Part shown: positions 1-11,900 of the stretch, in pieces
Layout of the letters: each line of letters starts with the position of its first letter
Numbering within the stretch: position 1 is the first letter of the stretch
NCBI GenBank assembly: GCA_036245525.1
Contig: BTPG01000005.1
Coordinates: 126,603,620 to 126,667,619 of the forward strand
Length of the DNA stretch: 64,000 nucleotides
Direction: 5' to 3'
Origin: Semisulcospira habei
Lineage: Eukaryota; Mollusca; Gastropoda; Semisulcospiridae
The notes under the pieces: generated by a model
What the model was told of the DNA's origin: nothing
Databases searched by the model: none
Seen by the model: only the letters and a program-made list of their open reading frames with translations
Made by a program: the position numbers and the translations under genes

Positions 1-859
1 CGCAGGCATACAAGAACACCGAGATGACTAAGGAGCGCATCAGTCTGATCTTGGAGCAGAGTATGTTGTTTCTGTCCTTCCATATGGTCTTCAATCTTGT
101 CAGTGCTGTTGTTATATGCGCAATCCTGAACAGTATTTCTGGTTTTGATCCCTCATCTGTCACAATGGCTCCTAAGTATTTGAATTTCTTAACTGTTTCC
201 AGTTTTTGTCCTCCAACCATGATTTCAGTGCCAATGCCACTGGCGTTATTGGTCACCAGTTTGGTCTTCTCTGCACCGATTTCCATCCCATACGCAATGG
301 CTGTACTATCCAACTTTTCCACCAGCTGAACTAGCTCCTTCTCCGTTCCTGCAAGGCCATCAATGTCGTCCGCAAAGCGCAAGTTCGTGATTGTTCTGCC
401 TCCAATACTGACACTTCCTTCATGATCTTTCAGAGCGTCCGTCATGATTCTTTCCAGGAAGATGTTGAAAAGAGTAGGTGAGAGCAAGCAGCCTTGTCTG
501 ACTCCAACTGTAGTCCTAAACCAGTTTCCTATTTTGCCGTTGAAGCAGACTGCGCTAGTGGCCTTGTTGTAAAGGTTTGCTATGACTTTGATCAGGTTGC
601 CATTGATGTTGTATAGCTTCATGGTGGACCAAAGGGCTGCATGCCACACCCTGTCAAACGCTTTCTTAAAATCCACAAAGACATGTTAGAGGTCTTGCTG
701 GTGCTGGAGGTACATGTACCTCTCACATAGAACTCTCAGGTCGAAGATCTGCTCAGTTGTGCTGCGCCCTGGTCTGAAGCCTGCCTGTTCCTCAGCTATG
801 ATTTCCTCTGCCTGTGGCTTCAGCCTGTTCAGTAGGATCTTTAACATGACTTTGCTTGC
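1..859 (-). pseudogene. Non-LTR retrotransposon reverse transcriptase, C-terminal part
   Basis: Read on the minus strand this segment encodes the palm and thumb of a non-LTR reverse transcriptase: an AGFRPGRST box, VFVDFKKAFDRVWH (motif A), VGVRQGCLLSPTLFN (motif B) and the catalytic FADD box near 365-380, then the FKYLGAIVTDEGS region. It copied its own RNA at a nicked target. An in-frame TAA at 686-688 (complement) sits just before VFVDF, so the copy is dead. The N-terminal half of the same RT lies at 2309-2785, and the gap is a later insertion. The 3' end runs off the window. The clade is RTE-like or a neighbour; I cannot assign it firmly. Confidence 0.85.
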
Positions 860-2302
860 TTTCTGGATAGAGGTAGCACCTTTGCTGTTCAGCAGCTGCG
901 TCCTACATAGGACGGACGGGCATCACTGGTCCTCATCCATCTCCTTAATCTCTCACGTGCTGGCTCCAAGCGCCACACCCTGGCAAACCACCTCAGCTGG
1001 TGGGCCAAACCACGTGAGGGGGTGGTGTTCACATTGCACCACTAGGCGGATGAGCTGTTTCTGACAGCCAACGGCTAGAGGACGGAGGAGATCAGGTTGG
1101 ATCCAACGGCCAAATGTGGGGGAATAAACCCTTCCTCTTCCTACTGGCCATAGACTGGGTCATGAAGATGACCACAGAGCACAGACGAAGTGGAATACAG
1201 TGGACACTGTGGACACAGCTTGACGACCTCGATTTTGCAGACGACTTGGCTTTACTGTCCCACACTCATCAACAAATGCAGGACAAGACCACGAGGCTTG
1301 CTGACATCTCGTCCCAAGTGGGCCTCACCATTCACAAACAGAAAACAAAGACAATGAGGCTGAACGCAACCAGGGAAGAACCAGTCTTGCTTGCTGGCAC
1401 CCCGTTGGAGGAGGTGGAGTCCTTCACCTATCTCGGGAGCATCATAGACAAAAAAGGCGGCACTGATGCAGATGTCAGAGCACGAATCGGTAAAGCCAGA
1501 GCAGCCTTTCTCCAGTTGAAAAAAGTGTGGAGTTCCAGAGAGCTGTCACAACACACCAAAGTCCGGATTTTCAACTCCAATGTAAAAGCAGTTCTCCTAT
1601 ATGGAGCAGAGACATGGAGAATGACAAAAGCCACAGTCAACAGAGTACAGACCTACATGAACAGTTGCCTTAGAAGAATTTTGAAAATCCACTGGCCAGA
1701 GAAGATCAGCAACGTCAGACTCTGGGAGAGAACAGAGCAGATAACAGCAGAGAATGAAATTGGGCGAAGAAGATGGGGATGGATCGGTCACAGTCTGAGA
1801 AAGCCAGCTTCCAGTATCACTAGGCAGGCATTGTCATGGAACCCCCAGGGAAAGAGGAAAAGAGGTAGGCCGAGAAACTCCTGGTGTCGAGACCTCCAAG
1901 CAGACATCAAGAGACTGGGAACCACCTGGAGTAGAATCGAAGGAAAAGCACAGGACAGGAGTTGCTGGAGGTCTCTCGTCGACGGCCTATACCCGGGTAG
2001 GGGTGACAGGCGTAAGTAAGTAAGTAAGTAAACCCTTCAAATCAGGAGTGGAGCCCCGAAGGCAGACAGCTGCCTGTATTCACGCACTGTTCTGGCAGCT
2101 CCTGCAGCCAAACTGGTGCCAAACGTACTGCTTTGCATTCCTTTGGATACATCAGTGAGGCTGAGAGGGGGATCTTGACGACTGGGCACCCCAGGATCTC
2201 CATACACTTCGCCCAGGCTTGCGCACTGGAGAGGTCACTCCAGTGACTGACCCAGCAAGCGCATATACTCCATTGTCTTCCGAGACAGGGTGCAAAAAAA
2301 AA
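860..2302 (+). mobile_element. A-tailed retro-insertion splitting the minus-strand RT
   Basis: A foreign block interrupts the RT reading frame exactly between two copies of GCTTGC (854-859 and 2303-2308), and removing it plus one repeat restores the RT frame on the minus strand. Its plus-strand end is a run of nine A residues, as in a SINE, a LINE tail or a processed retrocopy. Its own sequence (860-1134 and 2039-2302, about 540 bp) has no coding similarity I recognise. It was later hit by the RTE-like fragment at 1135-2029. Confidence 0.6.
1135..2029 (+). mobile_element. 5'-truncated RTE-like non-LTR copy (RT C-terminus)
   Basis: This copy is nearly identical to the 3' third of the full-length element at 8979-12278, starting at the equivalent of 11388. 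It is flanked by the 9-bp target duplication AAACCCTTC (1126-1134 and 2030-2038) and ends in TAAG tetranucleotide repeats. The reading frame from about 1135 to 2019 is open: it contains the RT catalytic FADD box followed by the SFTYLGSIIDKKGG region and the C-terminal domain rich in R, K and W. It lacks the endonuclease and fingers, so it is a dead-on-arrival copy. At the base following FADDL it keeps two bases that the full-length copy has lost. Confidence 0.9.
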
Positions 2303-2308
2303 GCTTGC

Positions 2309-2785
2309 GTGGCATGCAAGACTAATCGTGCGATAATTCTGGCATTGATGTAAGTTGCCTTTTTTGGGGAGAGTTATTATAAGTGATTGGGTCCATGGTG
2401 TGGGCCAATCCCCTGACTGCCAGATCTTATTGCAGATTGTTAGTAAGGCGCTTATCATGTCTTCTCCCCCTTCTTGGACTAGCTCTGCAGGGATGTTGTC
2501 TGCTCCTGCTGCCTTCCCTTTTTTCAGCGACTTCACTGCAGCCTCTACTTCTACTCGGAGGATGGGATAGTTGCCATTGCTGGTCACGGGTGGGTTGACA
2601 AGTATGCCTGGGTCCCCTGCAGCTCAGTGGTTGTACAAATCGGAGCAGTGCTCTGTCCATCTCTTCAGTATGTCTTGGTCTTCCGTAAGACAGTTCCCTT
2701 CACTATCTTGAATGATCGAGGAGCAGATACCAGATTCTGATCCAGTTTTCTGTTTCTCTTTTTGAGTGCAAAATACGTGGCAACA
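2309..2785 (-). pseudogene. Non-LTR RT, N-terminal part of the copy at 1-859
   Basis: The minus strand encodes SEGNCLTEDQ, ILKRWTEHCSDLYN, the KKGKAAGADNIPAEL finger motif, and LPKKGNLHQCQNYRTISL leading into CHAS, where the frame meets the insertion at 860-2302 and continues as KVMLK in the downstream piece. An in-frame stop follows SDLYNH. No endonuclease domain is visible upstream: the copy ends near a TTAA-type MITE at 2800. Confidence 0.8.
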
Positions 2786-2799
2786 GCACCGTCGGTGAA

Positions 2800-2954
2800 C
2801 CCATTTAGCCCCAACGCCCTACAATAGGATATGTATTGAACACTAGCACTACCCTTGAATTATCATGGTCAATCCATCTCCTGCAGCTGGCACATAGTAA
2901 TTAAGGGACACCTCCAAACTTTGGGAAATGCGACCATGGGGTTAAATGGGTTAA
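2800..2954. repeat. TTAA-type MITE (family 2)
   Basis: Begins CCCATTTAGCCCC and ends GGGGTTAAATGGGTTAA, with the internal CACTACCCTTGAATTATCATGG shared by at least five other copies in this window. The TTAA right boundary suggests a piggyBac-like mobiliser. Confidence 0.65.
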
Positions 2955-3057
2955 GTCTACAGTGTCTACAGTATACTGTTGTACTATATTTTGTCCGTGT
3001 ATACAAAAACACACCAACTAAAACTTATAGTTAGTGTGTTTCTGTGTACATAGACAA

Positions 3058-3277
3058 AATGATAAAAAATGTATTTTTTTGTAAAATACTTACTGATGGC
3101 ATTACTATAAGGAAGATACCCTTTAGCCTACTGATTTCAGCCTAAGCATAAGTTGTGTCCCTTGCACAACTGGGGAGGAGACAGCGGGGATCCATGCCTA
3201 GGAACCCAGGGTGGCCTCCCCTTCCCTCCCTATCTTGTCACGTGTTGGGCAGAAGCCCGCCAGTTTTACACTTAGTT
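3058..3277 (-). repeat. DIRS-A right terminal repeat
   Basis: Inverted copy of 8747-8956, including GTGTTGGGCAGAAGCCC and CACAACTGGGGAGGAG. The outermost 25 bp have drifted more than in the other copies (TTACTGATGGCATTAC instead of TTACCGATGGCATTAC). Confidence 0.85.
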
Positions 3278-3309
3278 GAAAGGCGGCAAGTGGGGCAGGA
3301 GGAAGGGTC

Positions 3310-3420
3310 CTCCGAGTAATGCCATCGGCAAGTATTTTTCGAAAAAATACATTTTAGAGAAAAATTCATTTGTTTTCTCAAAACACATTACCGATGGCAT
3401 TACTATATGGAAGAATAGGG
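3310..3420 (-). other. DIRS-A internal complementary region
   Basis: Joins a complement of the extreme right end (GTATTTTTCGAAAAAATAC hairpin, then ATTCATTT) directly to a complement of the extreme left end (GTTTTCTCAAAACACATTAC). This fused-ends arrangement defines DIRS1-type elements and is the presumed template for making a circular DNA intermediate. Confidence 0.85.
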
Positions 3421-3504
3421 AAGAGGAGGAGGGTGCCGCCCCCTACCACCCTGTGAATTATAAGCCCCAAAGGCCCCCAACAGAGCACTCCCGACGATTT
3501 CAGC

Positions 3505-4340
3505 TAAGAGTTACCTAAGGCGCCAGTGGCGCCAGGAGGGAGTGCTGGGCCACGGAGATGTCCCCCGACCAGGGCCAGGGAGTCACGCTGGCCAGATAGG
3601 TCGCAAAAGTAGAAGCGGGCGAAGGTGGAGTCGGCCCGCCAGCCTACCGCCGCGATAAAGTCTTTAACGGAGCAGTTGCAGTCAACAGCCACGCTGGTCG
3701 CTACTGCTCTCACCTCGTGCGCCCGGAGGTGCAGCCTCTTATCCCTGTCAGGGGAGAGGTCTTTGTAGGCCAGCCGAATGACCCACCGCAGCCAGGACGA
3801 AATTGTCTGCGCTGAGATATCAGGCCTTCCCTGAGAGAGGGGCAGGAAGAGGCGGGAGCGCCCTTGGTGGCGCGGCTTCGTGTGATGCAGGTAAATCCTC
3901 AGAGCCCGGACGGGGTCCTGCTGGCGCGACCTCTGAGCGGACGGATGGTCAGCACCTGGGGCGCGGCTGAGGGAGACCGGTTCTTGGCGAGAAAGGATGG
4001 GTCGGTGAGGAGCTGAGCCGAACCATCGGACCTAAACTGCAGACAGGCGGGACACACCGAGAGTGCATGTAACTCGCTCACGCAGGACGCAGTGGTGAGG
4101 GCCAGGAAGAAACACGTTTTCCAGGTCAGGCCTTGATGGTAATCGGTGCCAAGCCCTGATCGTAGTAGTCAGATCCGAGGGGGGAATCCGCTGGGTGGCG
4201 CACCAGGACTAGAAGACCCGCCACTTGCCTTCGTAGACATTTCTGGTAGACAGTCTGCAGGCTGCTGCAATAGCCTCCACTGCCACACCCGAGAAACCTC
4301 TACCGGCGAGGGCTTGCCGGACAACCTCCAAGCGTGTAGG
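3505..4340 (-). pseudogene. DIRS-A tyrosine recombinase (broken)
   Basis: Fragments of a DIRS tyrosine recombinase, which would insert the element without target duplication: a core-binding region beginning near LEVVRQAL, the SELHAL box, and the C-terminal HEVR box followed by the [13 protein letters not shown] nucleophile region. The first catalytic Arg (TASRVSEL in sibling copies) is Cys here (complement of 4082-4084). HxxR and Tyr remain. Several frameshifts separate the pieces. Confidence 0.8.
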
Positions 4341-4389
4341 AGGAGCACGGCACGGGTGGAAGAGAGCCTGTCAGGGCTGCTTGAGCATC

Positions 4390-6110
4390 GAGGGCGGGGT
4401 GGGAAGCTCCAGGGGCGGGTCCTTCGCTAGAGCGAGGAGGTCTGTGGTCCAGCTCTGGCCCAACTGAAAGAGCCAGGACGGACGGGGGGTATGCGTAACC
4501 AACCAACCCATCCCAAGGGATGGAGAGTGCGTCCACCGCCCAGGCAAGGAGGTCTGGTACAGGCAAGACAAAGAGCGGGAGCTGCCTGTTCCACCTGGTG
4601 GTGAAGAGGTCTATTAGCGGCATCTCCCACCGCGCGCAGATCAGTCGAAAGATGTCCGGGTGCAGGGACCACTCTGTGTGGATGAGCTGACTGCACCGGG
4701 ATAGGAAGTCCATGAGGACGTTTAGGCGGCCCGGGATGTGGCGGGCCCGGAGTGCAAAGCCACAGTCCCTGCACCAGCACAGATGGTAAAGGAGGATGCA
4801 CAGCGCGGGCGAGCGAGTGCCCCCCCCCCCCCCCCCCCATGGTTCTGTATGTAGGTCACCACCGTCGTGTTGTCCGAGAGGACTAGGACCTCCTGGCATC
4901 CCAGAGTCTCCTGCCAGGCGCTGAGGGCTAGTCACACCACTTTCAATTCCAGCCAGTTGATGTGCTTGCCGGCGAGGTCCCAGGGCCAGGGGCCAGAGGC
5001 CCGAGGCAGAGATGAAATCCGGAAGCAGGTGCGCTCCCCAACCCGACTGGCTCACGTCGGTGCAGATGGACCACCGGGGTGGAGGAGAGTGCAGGGGCCC
5101 GACACCAACCACGACAGGTCCGTCTAGTGCTAGAGGTGAGGCCGGACCAAGGGAAGAATGGGGACCGGGTCCGTGAGTCTGCCGGAGGATGGGCGCCAGT
5201 GCAGAAGAAGGTGAAGCTGCAGCGGGCGGGCGTAGAGCCGGCTGAGGGGTAACAGATCCGCTGCTGCACTGAGGAGTCCCAGGAGCTGCAGCCAGACCCT
5301 GGCTGGGAAGGAGTCCCCTAGTTCCACCTGATGAGCGAGCTCGGCGATCTTCTGCCGCCACGCCATTGGGAGCCGCACCAGGTTGAGGTCCGTCAGGAAT
5401 TCTATCCCCAAGTGGATGAACCTGTGCGAAGGCGTGAGATCCGCCTTGCCCGGATTGACCAGAAAACCGAGTCGGCAAAGGAAGAGGAGAGAGTCCCTGT
5501 CGCCTTCCAGGGCCGCGGCGATCTGGTTGCGAAGGAGCAGAACGTCCAGGTAATTGGAGGCCAGGCTCAAGGACCACTGTCGGAATTTGGCCACCACTGC
5601 GTCGAGGAGTCGCGTGAAGACCCAGGGGCTGATGTTGAGGCTGATGGCTGAGGCTTGGGACTGGTACACGACCCCGCAAAGGCAAAGCGCAGATATCGGC
5701 GGGAGGCCAGGTGAATGGGAACATGCAGATACGCATCTGTCAGATAGAGGCTGATCATGAAGTCCATCGGCCGGACCACCGAGCAAAGGATCCTGGCTGT
5801 CTCCATCCGAAAATGCGGCATGGAAACGTACTTGTTTAGTGCCGACAGGTCGATGACAGGGCGCCACTTGCCACCGGGCTTGGGGACGATGAACAGACGG
5901 CTGTAGAAGGCCGGGGAGTCGTGACGGGAGACTAAATCTGTGGCCGCCTTGCTGAGCAAGGCACCCACCTCTCCGAGAAAGGCGTTTGCCTTGAGCGGGT
6001 CGCCCGGTGACTGGGTCCAGAGGGGGGACTGTCGCAGAGGAGGCGGGGACTGGAAGGATATTTGAAGGCCTTCAGACACGGTCGACAGGATCCAGGGTTC
6101 GTCCGGGAAC
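4390..6110 (-). pseudogene. DIRS-A RT-RNase H-methyltransferase-like ORF (broken)
   Basis: Minus-strand order: conserved leader DPWILSTV and SPPPLRQSPLW, RT fingers [20 protein letters not shown], motif A region, [14 protein letters not shown], then the catalytic box, RNase H (ICTDVSQSGWGAHL with its first Asp kept; [13 protein letters not shown]), and a C-terminal domain ([18 protein letters not shown] to VGYAYPPSV) of the type read as a Dam-like methyltransferase in DIRS elements. The RT catalytic YLDD is YLDV (5541-5552), removing one metal-binding Asp. Frameshifts occur around 5600-5670 and in RNase H near a run of about 18 C at 4820-4838. Confidence 0.85.
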
Positions 6111-6184
6111 AGCGAGCGCTGTGGAGGGCCAGCCGCCCGCCAACTGGAGACCCTTGAACTGTCAGCGGGGGCAGGGGGGAGAAG

Positions 6185-8607
6185 TCAGCTGGCCCGTCCA
6201 CGCCCCGACCTGCGGGCGCCACGGGACCAGGAGGGGTTAGAGGCAGGAAAAGACCGCTGAGGCCCTTGGGAGGTGGGGGGGCAAGCCCTACCCCGGGAGC
6301 CAGTGGAGGGACGAGAGGAGGGTCTGGCGGACCGCAGGGCGCGACCCACAGCCTTGTGGGAAGAGAGAAAGTGGGAGGCGGAGGGGGCAGTAGCGGGCCG
6401 GAGCCAAAGGTCCTTGGACGCCTCCTTGACAGTCTGCCACATGTCGCCAAAGAGCTGCGGGACCTGGCGGAGCTGTGACTTCACTGACTTTGGAAGATCC
6501 GCACAAAAGCGAAGGAGGGTGTCCCAGCGCCAGAGGTCACAGTTGGCCGCCGCTGCCATGGCGTTAGTTGATGAGTGATAAGCGGCCCGGTTAGCTGCCA
6601 CCAAGATGGAATGGATGCCACAGAGAGAGGACGAGGCCGCCAGGTCCCAGGTGTCCTCCAAACAGCGCAGCACTGTCTGCGTCACCAGTTCCCAAAACCC
6701 GGAGCAGGTCAGGGAGTTGCGAACAAGGGTGGCGATCAAGTCCAGAGCGCGAGGCCAACCGTGCTGGAGCAATCGGCGACCCCCCGCCTCAGTCAGAACT
6801 GCCACATCCAGGACGGGGAGGGGCACGGAGAAGGCTTGGGAATGTCCGGCATACCACTCCTGGCGAAAGCTCATGTTAATACTGGTGGGCCACCGGGAGT
6901 CCGTGAAGATACCATTATCGCTGAAATTGTCCTGGCGAAACTGAGCGGAAAACACCTCTGCAAGGTCCCAGAAGCCGGCAGGCTGCGGGAGCGACTTGCG
7001 ATGCTTGGCCGGCCTCTGAGCGTCCACCATGGTGGAGGCCTGCCTCTTAAGGGGGGGAGGGGGGGACGGAGGGCAAAAGTCCAGCGGCAGGAAGGCCCGT
7101 CCGCGGAGGGGGAGGAAGAAGCGAAGGAAACCGCCAACAGGGCAATGGGAGCGCTGAGGCGGAGTCTCTCGGATGCAAGCTGAGGGCGTCGGGATCGACG
7201 GCTGGGGACCACCTGTCCTGTGGTGCCAGGAAAAACGGCGATCAACTCCGGGAGCGAGGGTCAGCCGAAAGAGCAGGCAACGGGCCACAACGCGAGCGTG
7301 GACCGGCGGGGGGGACGCTCGCGAAGACCAAGACAAAGGGCGCCGAAGGACCGAACGCGAATGATGAAGGATGGAAGCACGGTTGGGTTCCGGAAGCCCA
7401 CTCCTCCCCAAGGGGCGGGGAGACGGGGAGCTAGCAGGGTCGTCCGTGACGCGCGGACAGCGGGAGGACTGCGGGAGCTGCAGGCCGCGCTCGGAACGAA
7501 CGGAGCGCAGGGGCAGCGACTCTATGGCTCACCGGACCTGCTTGGATGAATCGGAATTGGGGGGAGGGGGGGGGGACACAAGTGTAAGGCTTGCCGGCCC
7601 TTCATCGGAAGAAACGGCGCGGGGGGTGGGGGGGAAAGCAGAACTGGGGCTCGCCAGCCACGCTCGGACGGACCGAAGCGTGAGGGTGCATGACGGAATC
7701 TCGCCGGACGCATCGGAGCGGGAGGGTGAGCATATCTAGGGCTATGCCGGCCACACTTGGACGGATCGGAGAGTGGGAGGAGCGTGACTAAGTCATGCTG
7801 GCACCGCCTGGACGAATGGGAGGGGGGGGGGGGGACGTATGTGAGGCTCGCCGGCCCCACTTGGACGAATCAGAGCGGGGGGGAGCAATTCTAGGGCTCG
7901 CCGACCACGCTCGGACAGATTGGAGTGAGGGGGGGAGTGTGACCGAGTTATGCCGGCCCTGCTCGGACGCATTGGAGCAGGGGGGGGGGGGGGGCATAAG
8001 TAAGGCTTGCCGGCCCCTCTCGGACGAATCGGAGCGGGAGGGGGAGTGTGACCAAGTCTTGCCAGCCCCGCCTGGATGAATCGGGGCTGGGGGGGGAGGT
8101 GGAGGAGGGAAGCAAGTAAGGCTTGGCGGCCCCATTCGGACGAATCGCAGCGGGGGGGGGGGGGGGGAGCGTATTTAAATCTCGCCTGCCCCTCTCAGAA
8201 ACCTCGAAGCGGAGGGAAGCGGGGGGCGTCGCTAAGGTCTGCGTAGAAGGAACGCACTTACCTGTGGGCCGCAAGGCCCGAACGACAGAACGCAGGGGAG
8301 CCCGACGTGCCAAAGCACCAATGACATCCGAGCTGAAGCGCCGTGGAGGTCCCGTAGAGGGCGGGGTTGCTGGAGGGAGCTGCTGGGGCCGGGAAGGACG
8401 CTCCCGCCGGAAGAAGTCCCAGAGCTGAGACCAACGTTCTTCCCTCCATGCGGAACACATGTCACACGTCCGACCAGAAGCGCAGCCAGGGCACGGGAGG
8501 CAGACCTCATGGGAGTCCGTGGGCCACTGAAAGTCCCCGCAGCGAAGGCAGGTCTTCATTCGTGAACTCGCCATAACACCAAAGTCACAACACCCGCAGA
8601 AAGGCAC
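6185..8607 (-). pseudogene. DIRS-A gag-like protein
   Basis: The N-terminus starts with ATGGCGAG (MASS) and a Cys cluster: CLRCGDFQWP, then CLPCPGCASGRTCDMC, followed by a WDFFRRERP stretch. A long GC-rich repeat-filled hinge (about 7540-8190) follows, then the conserved core [60 protein letters not shown] and KDLW near 6415. It is presumably the RNA- or DNA-packaging protein of the element. The hinge is frameshifted, so the frame is not continuous. In this copy no splice donor is visible upstream of the start, unlike C1 and E. Confidence 0.75.
7540..8190. repeat. About 55-bp GC-rich minisatellite inside DIRS-A gag
   Basis: About a dozen degenerate units, each with CGGACGAATCGGAGCGGG followed by a G-run and then GGCTTGCCGGCCCC. 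G-runs reach 10-15. Unit length varies around 53-57 bp, so the frame cycles and the coding hinge is scrambled. Confidence 0.8.
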
Positions 8608-8746
8608 AAATTATCACACGAGGCACACTAGCTGGTGCAACGCACGAGTCCAAGGCAGTTTGAATCACAAAGTCCAAGAACATAACAGGACCAAACGGTC
8701 GCAAAACAGAGCTAGACCAAAACCCAACCGTACACGGTCCAGCTAA

Positions 8747-8956
8747 GGGTAAAACTGGTGGGCTTCTGCCCAACACATGACCGGATAGGGAGGGAAGGGG
8801 AGGCCACCCGGGGCTCCTAGGCATGGATCCCCGCTATCTCCTCCCCAGTTGTGCAGGGGACACAACTTATGCTTAGGCTGAAATCAGTAGGCTAAAGCCG
8901 TAAAGGGTATCTTTTATACAGAAATGCCATCGGTAATGTGTTTTGAGAAAACAAAT
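8747..8956 (-). repeat. DIRS-A left terminal repeat
   Basis: Outer end GAGAAAACAAA at 8946-8956 (plus strand), core GCCATCGGTAATGTG, then the body that matches 3080-3277 in inverse orientation. The element's 5' end points right. Confidence 0.85.
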
Positions 8957-8978
8957 CAGTAGTGGCACCGACAGCGAT

Positions 8979-11900
8979 CCTCGCGCTGGGACCATACGGC
9001 GTTGAGGCGCGTCCCCTGGGTGGTGGATAGGGGGTCCCTCGTGAGAGGGGTGCACCGAATGAAATAAGGTGCCGTGAACCAACATGGTCTAAGGGAAGGT
9101 GACCCCGACAGAAAACCCCTGGTCCTCCTAGTAAGGGGGTTGGGCGTGGGGGTAGCTTCCCCACCCTGCAAAAAAGGAAATAGCTACGAAAACGCCGACG
9201 AAAAGACTAACAGTAATTCCATTCCTGGAGGAGGAAGGTTCTTCTACCAGAAGACTTATGACGTCCTGTGGTGAAAGCCGGAAGTCTTCGGAAGCCACAG
9301 GACCGAGCCGCCTCTCTCTATCCAGGGATACAACCATGGGCACATGGAACGTCAAGACCATGTACCAGAGCGGCAAGGCCGCCCAGATAGCAGCGGAAAT
9401 GCAAAAGTACAACCTTTCCCTGCTAGGTATCAGTGAAGCCAGATGGACGCAGTCTGGCCAGAAAAGGCTGTTAAGTGGGGAGATGATTCTGTATTCAGGT
9501 CATGAAGAGGAGAATGCCCCCCATACAGAAGGTGTAGCATTCATGCTGTCGCCAGTGGCACAGAGCGCGCTGATGGGCTGGGAACCTCTTGGGCCAAGAA
9601 TTATCACAGCAGCCTTTAGAACCAAGAAAAAGCTCAAGCTGAATGTCATCCAGTGTTATGCGCCCACTAATGACAGTGACGAGGAAGAGAAACAAGAGTT
9701 CTACGACCGACTCCAGAGTGCCTTGGACAAATGTGCGGAGCGAGACATCACCATCGTCATGGGCGATTTTAATGCCAAAATAGGGGAGGACAACACCGGA
9801 TACGAAGAGGTGATGGGGAGACAGGGACTAGGCTCGGAGATGAGTGAGAACGGGGAGAGGTTTGTAGACTTTTGTGCTCTAAACCGACTTGTCATTGGAG
9901 GCAGCATCTTCCCACACAGAAGAATACACAAAACAACTTGGGTCTCACCTGACCATACAACAGAGAACCAAATAGACCATATCTGCATTAGCAAGAAATT
10001 TAGAAGATCCCTTCAAGATGTTCGAGTGAGGAGGGGAGCAGATGTTGCCTCCGACCACCATCTGCTTACCTTAAGAATGAAGCTCAAGCTAAAGAAAAGC
10101 CGCACAGAGACAACAAGAAGACAGCGCTATAATGTAGGCCTCCTGAGAGAAACTGGAGTTAGAGAAGAGTTTAAACTGGTGCTGTCCAACCGGTTTCAAG
10201 CGCTGCAGGAGCTAGTAAATGAAGAGGAGGCGGTCACCACAGAGCAGCAGTGGAAGGCAGTTAGAGAGGCGCTGAACTCGACCTGCAAAGACACTGTAGG
10301 GTTCAGGAAATACCATCACAAGGACTGGCTGTCGGCACAGACCTTGAAGAAGATAGAAGTGAGGAAGCAGAAGAAAGCAGCTGTCAACAACAGTCGCACA
10401 AGAGCAGCCAAAGTAAGGGCACAGGGGGAATACTCGGAAGCCAACCGCGAGGTGAAGAGTAGTATCAGGGCAGACAAGAGGGCCTACACAGACAGCCTGG
10501 CAGCAGAGGCAGAAAAGGCAGCAGGCAGCGGCAACATGAAACAGCTCTACGACATTACCAGAAGATTGTCAGGCAAGTATGGCCATACAGAAAGACCAGT
10601 AAAAGACAAAGAAGGCAAGCCTATTGCAGACAGAGCAGACCAACTCGACAGATGGGCCGAGTATTTTGAAGAGTTACTGAACAGACCGAGCCCACCCGAC
10701 CCCCCAGACATCCAGCTGGCAGAGACCGACCTACCCATCAGCTGTGACAGACCCAGCCGGGAAGAGATCAGAAGAGCAGTGGCATTCTTGAAGAACGGCA
10801 AAGCAGCAGGCCCAGATGGCATCCCAGCGGAGTCTCTGAAAGCAGACCTAGAGACAACAGTGGAGATGCTGTACCCACTGTTTGGAAAGATCTGGGAAGA
10901 GGAGGTGATGCCGGCTGACTGGAAGGAGGGGTACCTAATCAAGCTTCCCAAGAAAGGCGACCTCAGCAAGTGTTCCAACTACAGAGGAATCACCTTGCTG
11001 TCAGTACCAGGAAAGGTCTTCAACAGGATCATCCTGGAGAGAATGAAGAGCTCCGTTGACCCCCAGCTGAGAGACCAGCAAGCAGGATTCAGGAAGAACC
11101 GATCATGTACAGACCAGATCGCCACTCTCCGCATCATCGTAGAACAGTCTCTGGAGTGGAGCTCCCCGCTGTACGTCAACTTTGTGGATTATGAGAAAGC
11201 ATTTGACAGTGTGGACCGAGAGACTCTGTGGAAACTCCTACGACACTACGGTGTACCCACAAAGCTCGTCCGCCTGATCAAGAGCAGCTACGATGGCATG
11301 ACATGTCGCGTGATCCACGAAGGGCAGTTCACCAGGGAGCTCCAAGTCAGAACTGGTGTCAGGCAGGGGTGTCTGCTGTCTCCGTTTCTCTTCCTACTGG
11401 CCATAGACTGGGTCATGAAGATGACCACAGAGCACAGACGAAGTGGAATACAGTGGACACTGTGGACACAGCTTGACGACCTCGATTTTGCAGACGACTT
11501 GCATTACTGTCCCACACTCATCAACAAATGCAGGACAAGACCACGAGGCTTGCTGACATCTCGTCCCAAGTGGGCCTCACCATTCACAAACAGAAAACAA
11601 AGACAATGAGGCTGAATGCAACCAGGGAAGAACCAGTCTTGCTTGCTGGCACCCCGTTGGAGGAGGAGTCCTTCACCTATCTCGGGAGCATCATAGACAA
11701 AAATGGCGGCACTGATGCAGATGTCAGAGCACGAATCGGTAAAGCCAGAGCAGCCTTTCTCCAGTTGAAAAAAGTGTGGAGTTCCAGAGAGCTGTCACAA
11801 CACACCAAAGTCCGGATTTTCAACTCCAATGTAAAAGCAGTTCTCTTATATGGAGCAGAGACTTGGAGATTGACAAAAACCACAGTCAACAGAGTACAGA

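Larger units (their letters stand above)
3058..8956 (-). mobile_element. DIRS-like retrotransposon, copy A
   Basis: A complete but decayed tyrosine-recombinase retrotransposon reading right to left. Order on the minus strand: left inverted terminal repeat (about 8747-8956), gag (8607-6185), RT-RNase H-methyltransferase-like (6110-4390), tyrosine recombinase (4340-3510), internal complementary region (about 3310-3420), right terminal repeat (3058-3277). The two terminal repeats are inverted copies of each other and share the GTAATGCCATCGG core. Numerous frameshifts, an RT YLDD to YLDV change and a recombinase Arg to Cys change make it inactive. Confidence 0.9.

Noticed and set aside
7522..8135. 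Proline-rich minus-strand proteins
   Set aside because: Frames are by-products of the G/C-rich minisatellite inside DIRS-A gag.
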